Below are positions 54,789 to 63,246 of a stretch of DNA of 64,000 bases, piece by piece. The notes beneath the pieces are model-generated. The model was not told the origin of the DNA, searched no databases, and was given only the letters and a program-made list of their open reading frames with translations. The translations under genes and the position numbers were made by a program. Position 1 is the first letter of the stretch. Every line of letters begins with the position of its first letter. The stretch covers positions 124,001 through 188,000 of the forward strand of contig NZ_NFKT01000001.1 of the NCBI RefSeq assembly GCF_002160525.1. Reading direction: 5' to 3'. This DNA is from Lachnoclostridium sp. An169 (GTDB taxonomy: Bacteria; Bacillota; Clostridia; Lachnospirales; Lachnospiraceae).

Positions 54789-55571
54789 TTACTCTCCCAG
54801 GAGGTACTGGCGCATGGTTTTCAGGGCGTTTTTCTCCAGGCGGCTTACCTGGGCCTGGGAGATGCCGATCTGATCTGCCACTTCCATCTGGGTCTTGCCC
54901 TCGAAAAAGCGGAGGGTTATGATATAGCGCTCCCGTTCGTTGAGCCGTTCCATGGCAGCTTCCAGGGAGAGTTCTTCCACCCAGTTTTCTTCTTTGTTCT
55001 TTTTGTCGCTTACCTGATCCATCACATAGAGCGTATCCCCTCCGTCATTGTAAACCGGTTCGTGCAGGCTCATGGGCGCCTGGATCGCATCCAGGGCAAA
55101 GACTACATCTTCCTTGGCGATGCCGATCTCATCGGCGATCTCCTGGACGGTGGGTTCCTTCATATACTGGCGGATATAACCTTCCCGGGCATAGATCGCC
55201 TTGTAGGCGGTGTCCCGCAGGGAACGGCTTACCCGGATGGAGCTGTTGTCCCGCAGATATCTCCGGATCTCTCCGATGATCATAGGGACGGCATATGTGG
55301 AGAAGCGGACCATCCGGTTCGGATCGAAATGGTCCACTGCCTTCATCAGCCCGACACACCCGATCTGAAACAGATCGTCCGCATTTTCACTGCTTCCCTC
55401 AAAGCGGCGGATCACGCTTAAGACAAGCCTTAAGTTCCCTTTGATATATTTCTCACGCGCTTCTTCGTCCCCGGCCTTGATCCGGGAGAAGAGCTCTTCT
55501 TTCTCCTCTTCTTTGAGCAGGGGAAGCTTCGATGTATTTACCCCGCACAGTTCAACCTTGTTCATCGTCAT
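54789..55571 (-). CDS. sigG: RNA polymerase sporulation sigma factor sigma-G
   Basis: The late forespore sigma factor. The 260-residue protein starts MTMNKVELCGVNTSKLP and has KGNLRLVLSVIRRF and DDLFQIGCVGLMKAVDHFD. Region 2.4 is TYAVPMIIGEIRRYLRDN and region 4 QMEVADQIGISQAQVSRLEK. ATG 55571 follows AGGAGG by nine bases; an upstream in-frame ATG at 55616 lacks one. In Bacillus sigG lies right after sigE on the same strand, whereas here it is convergent. CATTCTA on the minus strand upstream resembles a sigma-G -10, but its spacing to GAATA is long. Confidence 0.95.
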   Translation of the reverse strand: MTMNKVELCGVNTSKLPLLKEEEKEELFSRIKAGDEEAREKYIKGNLRLVLSVIRRFEGSSENADDLFQIGCVGLMKAVDHFDPNRMVRFSTYAVPMIIGEIRRYLRDNSSIRVSRSLRDTAYKAIYAREGYIRQYMKEPTVQEIADEIGIAKEDVVFALDAIQAPMSLHEPVYNDGGDTLYVMDQVSDKKNKEENWVEELSLEAAMERLNERERYIITLRFFEGKTQMEVADQIGISQAQVSRLEKNALKTMRQYLLGE

Positions 55572-55726
55572 TGCAAGAATCCTCCTAAGCCATTTTCTAC
55601 TTAGAATGATTCTCACTCCGGAACGAAGATATTCGGAACCGCCGGAAATTTTATAAACTTTTAGACCTTGACAAAACGGGCTGCCTGCAGGGAAACTCCG
55701 CGTCAGGCATCCGGGCTGCCGGCTGG

Positions 55727-57331
55727 TCAGTCATCCCACTTGTCGGCCAGGTTGTTGATCTGGCTTTCGAATTTCGCCTTGTCTTTGTTGGACAGTCCCT
55801 CGTGGCTGTAGATTACTTCAAGCAGCCGTTTTCCTGCCGCCACAAGACGGTCGAAAGCGGTATCCGCCTTTCTCTGTGCCGCCTTCTTCGCCTTTACCGG
55901 GATCCGCACGCCCTCGGCCGTGATCTCGTTTGTGATCAGGTCCGCCTCGCACTGGGGATAAGGCGCCCAGGTCTGATAGCCGAATTTCTCGGTTATGGTG
56001 CGGGCGAATTCTTCCGTCACCTCATCTTCCCCGTGGACGACAAAGACCCGGGAGATGGGAGAGTGGAATGCTCCGATCCACTGGAGGAGTCCGTTCATGT
56101 CCGCGTGTCCGCTGACCCCGTGGAGGCTCTCGATTCTGGCGTGTACCTCAATGGGTTCGCCGAACAGTTTTACATTTTTTTCTCCCTCAAGAAGCCTTCG
56201 CCCGAGGGTTCCGGCAGCCTGGTACCCGACGAAGAGAATGGTACATTCCGGCCGCCACAGATTGTGCTTCAGATGATGGCGGATCCGGCCTGCATCGCAC
56301 ATGCCGGAGGCGGAGATGATGACCTTGGGTTTCTCGATAAAATTGATCATCTTCGAGTCATCGCTTGTGGTTGATGTGTGGAGTCCGGGAAATACGAGGG
56401 GATTGATCCCTGCCCGGACCAGTTCCATGGCCTCCTCGTCAAAACAGTCCCGCATGTTCAGGCTGAACACCTTTGTCGCCTCGATGGCAAGAGGGCTGTC
56501 GAGATATACGTCGAAATCCGGATATTCCGGAAGCAGGTTCTTCTCCTTGATCTCCCGGATGAAGTAGAGCATCTCCTGGGTTCTGCCCACCGCAAAGGAG
56601 GGAATGACAACGTTGCCTCCCCGTTGGAATGTCTCTTTCAGAATCCGGGTGAATTCTCCGATGTAATCCGGTTTTTCCGCGGTGTGGATCCGGTTTCCGT
56701 AAGTGGATTCCACGACCACGTAGTCGGCGGATGTGGTGTAGGCGGGATCTTTTATGATGGGCTGGTCCGTGTTGCCCACATCGCCGGAGAAGACGATCTT
56801 TTTCGTCACGCCGTCCTCTGTCGCCCACACTTCAATGCTGGCGGATCCCAGCAGGTGCCCCACGTCTGTAAAGCGGATCTGGATGCCGTCGCAGATGGAG
56901 ATTCTCTCACCGTACTGGCAGGGGACAAGGAGCTCGATGGCGTCCAGGGCATCCTGCATGGTATAGACCGGTTCGTATTCCGGCTTCCCGGCACGTTTTC
57001 CCTTGCGGTTGCGCCACTCTGCCTCGAATTCCTGGATGTGGGCGCTGTCGCGGAGCATGATGTTGCACAGGTCCACAGTGGCGAAGGTGGCGAAGATGTG
57101 CCCCCGGAATCCCCTTTTTGCCAGCCTGGGCAGCATGCCGGAGTGATCGATGTGTGCGTGAGTCAGAAAGACGAAATCAACGTCCTTTTCCGGGATGGGA
57201 AGACCGGGATTCTCGTACAGGTCCGGCCCCTGTTCCATCCCGCAGTCTATGAGGATGTTCTTTCCCGCTGCCCGGAGATAGTGGCAGCTACCCGTAACTT
57301 CGTGGGCTGCTCCGATAAACGTAAGTTTCAT
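55727..57331 (-). CDS. Metallo-beta-lactamase/beta-CASP RNA-processing hydrolase
   Basis: A zinc-dependent nuclease of the beta-CASP family (CPSF/YSH1-like), predicted to act on RNA. The 534-residue protein has the THAHIDHSG metal motif near 57, GHLLGSASIEV near 160 and SGDVGNTD near 180. The beta-CASP domain has FAVGRTQEMLYF and SGMCDAGRIRHHL near 341. RMKL-domain GVSGHADMNGL near 404 follows. ATG is at 57331. It is upstream of sigG on the same strand with about 155 bases between. Confidence 0.9.
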   Translation of the reverse strand: MKLTFIGAAHEVTGSCHYLRAAGKNILIDCGMEQGPDLYENPGLPIPEKDVDFVFLTHAHIDHSGMLPRLAKRGFRGHIFATFATVDLCNIMLRDSAHIQEFEAEWRNRKGKRAGKPEYEPVYTMQDALDAIELLVPCQYGERISICDGIQIRFTDVGHLLGSASIEVWATEDGVTKKIVFSGDVGNTDQPIIKDPAYTTSADYVVVESTYGNRIHTAEKPDYIGEFTRILKETFQRGGNVVIPSFAVGRTQEMLYFIREIKEKNLLPEYPDFDVYLDSPLAIEATKVFSLNMRDCFDEEAMELVRAGINPLVFPGLHTSTTSDDSKMINFIEKPKVIISASGMCDAGRIRHHLKHNLWRPECTILFVGYQAAGTLGRRLLEGEKNVKLFGEPIEVHARIESLHGVSGHADMNGLLQWIGAFHSPISRVFVVHGEDEVTEEFARTITEKFGYQTWAPYPQCEADLITNEITAEGVRIPVKAKKAAQRKADTAFDRLVAAGKRLLEVIYSHEGLSNKDKAKFESQINNLADKWDD

Positions 57332-57435
57332 TAGTCAATCAACCCCTTTTTTCTTTTTTCTATATTGTAACATTTCCGGAGAAAATATACATCTTTTTTG
57401 TGCAGAATTCCCATACTTTTTCGGGCGGGAAGGGA

Positions 57436-57464
57436 TTGAAATTTATACGGTATCATACTATGAT
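57436..57464 (+). promoter_or_regulatory. Sigma-A promoter for the HAD phosphatase gene
   Basis: TTGAAA (57436-57441), 17-bp spacer, TATGAT (57459-57464); the gene starts 65 bases on. Confidence 0.72.
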
Positions 57465-57528
57465 AAAGGGGAAATCATTCTGCCGTGCAACAGGCGGGGC
57501 AAAAAAACAAGAGAGTAGGGAGGAAACC

Positions 57529-58194
57529 ATGTATAGAGCATGCATATTTGACCTGGATGGAACTTTGACGAATACACTGGATTCTCTGACTTATTCCGTG
57601 AATGCAGCGATGCGGGAACTGGGAATGCCCGAGATTACAAGGGAGCAGTGCAGACTGTTTGTCGGAAACGGATCGAGAGTTCTTCTCGAGAAGACGCTTG
57701 CGGCGGGAGGAGATGAAAAGCTCGAGAAGCTGCCCGCTGCGATGGAGGCTTACGGAAGGATTTTCGACGAGAACTGCACGTACCGGGTGACTCCTTATGA
57801 GGGAGTGCCGCAGATGATTGAGGAGCTCAAGCTTAAGGGACTCAGGCTTGCGGTCCTGTCCAACAAGCCGGACAGGCAGGCGGTACATGTGGTGGAGGAG
57901 ATTTTCGGGAAAGGGAAGTTTGACCTGATCCGCGGACAGCGGGAGGGCGTGCCGAGAAAACCGGATCCGACGGCTGCGCTCGCCATAGCGTCGGCGCTGG
58001 GTGTTACCCCCGGGGAGACCCTCTATATCGGGGATTCCGAGGTGGATGCGGCCACCGGGAAAGCGGCGGGCATGCGGACCGTGCTCGTGTCCTGGGGATT
58101 CCGCAGCATGGACGTCTTAAAGGCGGCAGGAGTGAAAGATATTGTGGATTCTGCCCGCGATATCGTGCGGATCGCAGAAGGCGAAAAAGAATGA
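57529..58194 (+). CDS. HAD family hydrolase, phosphoglycolate phosphatase-like
   Basis: A haloacid-dehalogenase phosphatase of the Gph/PgmB group. The 221-residue protein has the nucleophile motif CIFDLDGTLTNT near 5-16, VLSNKPDR (motif II) near 110, a Lys in PRKPDPTAAL (motif III) near 148 and YIGDSEVDAATG (motif IV) near 170. A helical cap lies between motifs I and II. AGGGAGG precedes ATG 57529; the upstream frame extension has no ribosome site. The substrate is not certain. It begins a two-gene unit with the small protein after it. Confidence 0.9.
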   Translation: MYRACIFDLDGTLTNTLDSLTYSVNAAMRELGMPEITREQCRLFVGNGSRVLLEKTLAAGGDEKLEKLPAAMEAYGRIFDENCTYRVTPYEGVPQMIEELKLKGLRLAVLSNKPDRQAVHVVEEIFGKGKFDLIRGQREGVPRKPDPTAALAIASALGVTPGETLYIGDSEVDAATGKAAGMRTVLVSWGFRSMDVLKAAGVKDIVDSARDIVRIAEGEKE

Positions 58195-58207
58195 CAGGAG
58201 GGAAAGT

Positions 58208-58471
58208 ATGGGAGATTACAGTGAGGAATGTCTGCTTACATTTCTGAAGAACCAGAAAAAACTTTTCGATGAGCCCGTTGCCGGGACGATGGAGGAGGCA
58301 GAGGCGTTTCTGGAGGACTGCATGGCAGCCGTTGTGGAATCGATCGAGGAAGTCAGAGAGTATTTCGAGGAGAGCGGAGCCGATGTGGACGGGATGAGCG
58401 ACGAGGAGCTTGAGGACGCATCTGAGGTGTTCGCCCTTCCGGACGGGACTTATCTGATAGTGGAAGGATAG
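58208..58471 (+). CDS. Small acidic protein of unknown function
   Basis: The 87-residue product is strongly acidic and mainly helical, with many Glu and Asp residues and a short beta-like C-terminus (FALPDGTYLIVEG). I see no known domain, signal peptide or membrane helix. CAGGAGGG precedes the ATG, and it lies 13 bases after the phosphatase, so the two share a transcript. Confidence 0.72.
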   Translation: MGDYSEECLLTFLKNQKKLFDEPVAGTMEEAEAFLEDCMAAVVESIEEVREYFEESGADVDGMSDEELEDASEVFALPDGTYLIVEG

Positions 58472-58474
58472 CAG

Positions 58475-58510
58475 AAAAAAGCCGCAGTTTCAGTTGACTG
58501 TGGCTTTTTC
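58475..58510. terminator. Bidirectional terminator between convergent genes
   Basis: GCCGCAGT (58481-58488) pairs with ACTGTGGC (58497-58504) with an A-run before and a T-run after, so it works in both directions. The 3' end of the minus-strand gene overlaps it. Confidence 0.85.
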
Positions 58511-58924
58511 TACGGCTTCCTTTACCGCGTCCAGTATAAGCTGGGACGTATATGGAGTGTCCTGCGGCAGAACAACATCGTCCAGAGACTGGGTCTGGCA
58601 GACCTGGTCGGCAATCTCTTCAATTGCGGGCTGGATCAGCGGGAACATGGCGGTTACGGTTTCATCCAGATTGGAGAAGCGGATGGAGTTGATTCGGGAT
58701 TCATCTACGGATACTTCGACCTCCAGATTCCTGTTTCCCAGCGTGATGGCGGATGTGTAGATGCCGGGGGTGTACTGCCGGCCGCCCGCAGCGCTGCCGT
58801 CATCTTCCCTGCGTCCGAACATGACGACGAGGAGAACGATGAGGAGTATGCCAAGAGCAGCGAAAATGGCTGTATAAATGATCTCCTTCATGTGCAGGAC
58901 GATGATCTTTGTTCTGGAACCCAT
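58490..58924 (-). CDS. Membrane-anchored protein of unknown function
   Basis: The 144-residue product has one N-terminal transmembrane helix (about 15-36), a short polar linker and an outer domain of about 95 residues with TPGIYTSAITLGNRNLEVEV, which has the look of an FMN-binding-type beta fold. No flavin-attachment Thr motif is evident, so the function is open. ATG 58924 follows GGGAGG; a start five codons upstream is poorer. It is monocistronic and convergent with the gene before. Confidence 0.72.
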   Translation of the reverse strand: MGSRTKIIVLHMKEIIYTAIFAALGILLIVLLVVMFGRREDDGSAAGGRQYTPGIYTSAITLGNRNLEVEVSVDESRINSIRFSNLDETVTAMFPLIQPAIEEIADQVCQTQSLDDVVLPQDTPYTSQLILDAVKEAVEKATVN

Positions 58925-59024
58925 AGAGATACCTCCCAATACATTCGGCTGCCGGAAAATGCCCGGTCAGCTCTTTTTTTATTAATTGTATGACCGGGAA
59001 AGAAAAAATATTCACGTCTTTTGC

Positions 59025-59053
59025 GTGACAAACCCTGCGCCATGCGGTACAAT
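59025..59053 (+). promoter_or_regulatory. Sigma-A promoter for pth-mfd
   Basis: GTGACA (59025-59030), 17-bp spacer, TACAAT (59048-59053). Confidence 0.68.
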
Positions 59054-59118
59054 AGACAGCGGCGCCGGGAGCGGGAAACCGTTTTCACCCGGCAAAGACG
59101 GGAAAGGAAAGATGAAAC

Positions 59119-59694
59119 ATGTTTATCATAGCAGGGCTTGGAAACCCTACAAAGGAGTATGAAGGCACGAGGCACAATGTGGGCTTCGAGGTCATAGACA
59201 GGATTGCGGAAAAATATAATATATCTGTGGACACAAAGAAGCACCGCGCACTGCTGGGGAAGGGGATTATCTCCGGCCGGAAGGTTATTCTTGCAAAACC
59301 GCAGACTTATATGAACTTAAGCGGTGAGAGCATCCGCAGTCTTATCGACTACTATAAAGCAGATGAAGAGCATGAGCTTCTCGTGATCTACGACGATATC
59401 AGCCTGGATGTGGGGCAGTTGCGGATCCGGGCAAAGGGAAGCGCAGGCGGACACAACGGGATCAAGAATATCATCGCCTGCCTCGGGACCCAGGTGTTCC
59501 CGAGGATCAAGATCGGGGTGGGCGAGAAGCCCCGCGGATATGATCTGGCGGACTATGTTCTCGGACATTTTTCGAAGGCAGAGCAGGAGAAGATGGAAGA
59601 AGGATACCGGGAGGCAGTTCAGGCGGCGGAGATGATCGTCTCCGGGGAACTTGAGGCCGCCATGAACGAGTACAACCGCAGAAAGAAAGAATAG
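59119..59694 (+). CDS. pth: Peptidyl-tRNA hydrolase
   Basis: Releases tRNA from prematurely dropped peptidyl-tRNA. The 191-residue protein has the start FIIAGLGNPTKEYEGTRHNVGFEVID, split here only in mention, with the catalytic His near residue 20. KPQTYMNLSGES, IYDDISLDVGQLRIRAKGSAGGHNGIKN and the DYVLGHFSK end complete it. GGAAAGGAAAG precedes the ATG. The pairing pth-mfd is common in Firmicutes. Confidence 0.96.
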   Translation: MFIIAGLGNPTKEYEGTRHNVGFEVIDRIAEKYNISVDTKKHRALLGKGIISGRKVILAKPQTYMNLSGESIRSLIDYYKADEEHELLVIYDDISLDVGQLRIRAKGSAGGHNGIKNIIACLGTQVFPRIKIGVGEKPRGYDLADYVLGHFSKAEQEKMEEGYREAVQAAEMIVSGELEAAMNEYNRRKKE

Positions 59695-59745
59695 AGAAAT
59701 CAGAAAGAAAGCCCCCGGCGGGCAAAAGAAGGGAAGAAAAGAGTC

Positions 59746-62700
59746 ATGCAGGCGTTACTGGCTCCGCTTACGGAACTTGCGGACTATCAGGAGATTTTAA
59801 GAGACAGAGGAAAAGAGAACGGATTTATTCAGATTGCAGGGTGCGTCAATTCCCAGAAGACCCATCTGATGTATGCACTGGGCGATGGCTGTGAATACAG
59901 AGTCATCGCTTTTTCCAGTGAGGAAAAGGCAAAGAAGGCCTTTGAGGAATACCGTTTCCTCACCGAGGATGTGTGGCTTTATCCGGCGAGAGATCTGCTG
60001 TTTTATCATGCGGATATCAAAGGGAAAGTGCTCACCGGGCAGAGGATGGAAGTCCTGCGGGTACTGACAGAGCAGAGGGAGGAATCCTCTGTGACGGTGA
60101 TTACCACCATGGATGCCTTCCTGGACGGTCTGCCTTCTCCGGAAGAGTTGAAGCGGGCGCGCACGGTGCTCGCTCCCGGGGATGCCCTGGATTTCTCTGA
60201 ATTCCAGAGCTATCTCGTCTCTGTAGGGTATGAGCGGGAGCCGCAGATCGAGGGACCCGGGCAGTTTGCAGTCCGGGGCGGGATTCTGGATGTGTTCCCC
60301 CTCACGGAAGAGCTTCCGGTGCGCATTGAGATGTGGGGGGACGAGATTGATTCCATCCGCAGTTTTGATGTGGACAGCCAGCGGTCCGTGGAGAACCTGG
60401 ATTCGGTGAGTATCTATCCGGCCTCGGAAAACTGGGATGACACGATGAAAACGGTCTCCTTTCTGGAATATTTCCCCCGGGAAAAGAGTCTTCTCTTTCT
60501 GGATGAACCCCCGCGGCTTCAGGAGTCGTCCCAGGTGGTGGAGGAAGAGTTCTTCCACAGCCGTGAGAGCCGCGCCCTGGCGGGAGTGGAAGAAGAGGAG
60601 GAGGGAAAAGTGCCGGTCGTCTACGAGACGAAGGGTGTCATCGAGAAGATGAACCGGTACAGCGGGTTTGCATTTACCACCCTGGAGTCAAAATGCGGAC
60701 TGTTCCGGATCCGCAGGACTTACAGTATCCAGGCAAAAAGCGTGAACCCATACAATAACAGCTTTGAACTTCTGACTAGGGATCTGAAGAGACTGAAGCG
60801 CAGCGGTTACCGCACAGTTCTCCTTTCCGGATCCAGAACAAGGGCAAAGCGTCTGGCGGAGGATCTCCGGGATTATGACCTGAGCAGCTTTTACAGCGAG
60901 GACATGGAACGGCGGGTGAGCCCGGGGGAGATCATGGTCACATACGGACATGTTTCGGAAGGGTACGAGTATCCGATGCTGAAATTCGTGGTGATCTCCG
61001 AGTCGGATATTTTCGGGAGAAAAAAGAAGAAAAAGCACAGGAAGAAGTACGAAGGCCAGAAGATTCAGGATTTCGCGGAGTTAAAGCCCGGAGATTACGT
61101 GGTTCATGAGAATCACGGAATCGGTATCTACCAGGGGATCGAGAAGATCGAAGTGGACAAAGTGACCAAAGATTATATGAAGATCTCCTATGCGGACAAC
61201 GGTGTTCTCTATATCCCCGCCGCACAGATGAACCTGATCCAGAAATATGCCGGCGCGGACGCGAAAAAGCCGAGGATCAACAAGCTTGGAACTGCCCAGT
61301 GGGGGAAGACAAGAAACCAGGTGAAAAAGGCGGTTCAGGCGGTGGCGGAAGATCTGGTGAAGCTCTATGCCGTCCGCCAGAAATCCCAGGGCTATGTGTA
61401 CGGGCCGGACACGGTGTGGCAGAAGGAATTCGAGGAGATGTTCCCCTTTGAGGAGACGGAAGACCAGATTCAGGCCATCGAGGATACCAAGCATGACATG
61501 GAGAGCACGAAGATCATGGACCGTCTGATCTGCGGCGATGTGGGATACGGGAAGACGGAGATTGCCATCCGCGCGGCATTCAAGGCCGTGCAGGAGGGAA
61601 AGCAGGTGGTCTATCTGGTGCCCACCACCATCCTTGCCCAGCAGCACTACAATACGTTTGTACAGCGTCTCAAGGACTTTCCGGTGAGAATCGATCTGCT
61701 CTGCCGGTTCCGGACCGCTGCGGAACAGAAAAAGACCGTGGAGGATCTGAAGAAGGGGCTGGTCGATATTGTCATCGGAACCCACCGGGTTCTGTCAAAG
61801 GACGTGGGGTATAAGGACCTCGGGCTTCTGATCATTGATGAGGAACAGCGGTTCGGCGTGACCCATAAAGAGAAGATCAAAAAGCTCAGGGAGAATATCG
61901 ACGTCCTCACCCTTACCGCCACCCCGATTCCCAGGACGCTTCATATGAGCCTGATCGGAATCCGGGATATGAGCGTTCTCGAGGAGGCGCCCATGGACCG
62001 GATGCCCATCCAGACGTATGTGATGGAATACAATGACGAGATGGTGCGGGAGGCCATCGAGAGGGAGCTGTCCCGTGACGGCCAGGTGTACTATGTGTAC
62101 AACCGGGTCGGAGACATCGCAGATGTGGCGGAGCGGATACAGAAGCTGGTGCCGGAGGCGAATGTCTCCTTTGCCCACGGGCAGATGAATGAGCGGCAGC
62201 TTGAGGATATCATGTATGACTTCATCAACGGGGATATTGATGTCCTGGTCTCCACGACGATTATCGAGACCGGTCTGGATATTTCCAATGCCAATACCAT
62301 GATCATCCAGGACGCGGACCGCTTCGGACTCTCCCAGCTCTATCAGCTCCGGGGAAGAGTAGGGCGTTCCAACCGGATGGCGTACGCCTTCCTTCTGTAC
62401 CGCAGGGATAAGCTCTTAAAGGAAGTGGCGGAGAAGCGTCTCGCCGCTATCCGGGAATTTACCGATCTGGGTTCGGGCATCAAGATCGCCATGCGGGATC
62501 TTGAGATCCGGGGCGCGGGCAATCTTCTCGGGGAGGCCCAGAGCGGCCATATGGAGGCGGTGGGATACGATCTGTACTGCAAGATGTTAAACGAGGCGGT
62601 GCGCCGCTTAAAAGGCGGGGAAGAGGAGGAGATCTACTCCACCACCCTGGACATCAATGTGGATGCATACATTCCGGAGTCCTACATCAGAAACGAATAC

Positions 62701-63105
62701 CAGAAGCTGGATGTCTATAAACGGATCGCTGCAATTGAGAGCGAGGAGGAGATCGATGACATGACGGAAGAGCTCATCGACCGCTTCGGGGACATCCCCA
62801 GGAAAGTGCAGCAGCTGCTTCATATTGCGGCGCTGAAGAATCTGGCTCACAGCGCCTATGTGACGGCGGTTGAGCAGAAAGGGGAGGACTTCCGTTTTAC
62901 CATGTACGAGCGGGCGAAGATCGATCCTTCCAGGATTCAGCCTCTTGTGCAGGCATATGCGGGGAAACTTGTATTTAAGGCGGAGGAGCCTCCGTATTTC
63001 CTCTATCAGAAACGAAACCGGGCGGTGAAAGAGACCGGGGAGGACATCCTCCGGCTGCTGCGGAAGATTCTGGAGGATATCCGGGGACTGCGTCTGGAAG
63101 GATGA
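59746..63105 (+). CDS. mfd: Transcription-repair coupling factor Mfd
   Basis: Removes RNA polymerase stalled at DNA damage and recruits UvrA. The 1119-residue protein has a UvrB-homology part (about 25-350) and the RNA-polymerase-interacting domain, whose PGDYVVHENHGIGIY lies near 449. The RecG-like translocase follows: GDVGYGKTEIA near 598, DEEQRFG near 697, TATPIPRTLHMSL near 725 and QLRGRVGRS near 866. A C-terminal TRCF domain begins near 995. The length is normal. Confidence 0.96.
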   Translation: MQALLAPLTELADYQEILRDRGKENGFIQIAGCVNSQKTHLMYALGDGCEYRVIAFSSEEKAKKAFEEYRFLTEDVWLYPARDLLFYHADIKGKVLTGQRMEVLRVLTEQREESSVTVITTMDAFLDGLPSPEELKRARTVLAPGDALDFSEFQSYLVSVGYEREPQIEGPGQFAVRGGILDVFPLTEELPVRIEMWGDEIDSIRSFDVDSQRSVENLDSVSIYPASENWDDTMKTVSFLEYFPREKSLLFLDEPPRLQESSQVVEEEFFHSRESRALAGVEEEEEGKVPVVYETKGVIEKMNRYSGFAFTTLESKCGLFRIRRTYSIQAKSVNPYNNSFELLTRDLKRLKRSGYRTVLLSGSRTRAKRLAEDLRDYDLSSFYSEDMERRVSPGEIMVTYGHVSEGYEYPMLKFVVISESDIFGRKKKKKHRKKYEGQKIQDFAELKPGDYVVHENHGIGIYQGIEKIEVDKVTKDYMKISYADNGVLYIPAAQMNLIQKYAGADAKKPRINKLGTAQWGKTRNQVKKAVQAVAEDLVKLYAVRQKSQGYVYGPDTVWQKEFEEMFPFEETEDQIQAIEDTKHDMESTKIMDRLICGDVGYGKTEIAIRAAFKAVQEGKQVVYLVPTTILAQQHYNTFVQRLKDFPVRIDLLCRFRTAAEQKKTVEDLKKGLVDIVIGTHRVLSKDVGYKDLGLLIIDEEQRFGVTHKEKIKKLRENIDVLTLTATPIPRTLHMSLIGIRDMSVLEEAPMDRMPIQTYVMEYNDEMVREAIERELSRDGQVYYVYNRVGDIADVAERIQKLVPEANVSFAHGQMNERQLEDIMYDFINGDIDVLVSTTIIETGLDISNANTMIIQDADRFGLSQLYQLRGRVGRSNRMAYAFLLYRRDKLLKEVAEKRLAAIREFTDLGSGIKIAMRDLEIRGAGNLLGEAQSGHMEAVGYDLYCKMLNEAVRRLKGGEEEEIYSTTLDINVDAYIPESYIRNEYQKLDVYKRIAAIESEEEIDDMTEELIDRFGDIPRKVQQLLHIAALKNLAHSAYVTAVEQKGEDFRFTMYERAKIDPSRIQPLVQAYAGKLVFKAEEPPYFLYQKRNRAVKETGEDILRLLRKILEDIRGLRLEG

Positions 63106-63131
63106 CAGGATGAAGATTTTGTGTTTTCTAC

Positions 63132-63160
63132 TTGTTAGAAGGGGAAAAACGGAGTATAAT
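63132..63160 (+). promoter_or_regulatory. Sigma-A promoter for the PrsA-like gene
   Basis: TTGTTA (63132-63137), a 17-bp spacer and a perfect TATAAT (63155-63160), about 86 bases before the start codon. Confidence 0.75.
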
Positions 63161-63246
63161 AGTCGGGAATGCGGATCGGAAGAAGGCAGAAAGCCGGAAC
63201 AGACGGGCTGCATCCCGGTCCGGGAAAAGTTACTTAGGAGGCTGTT

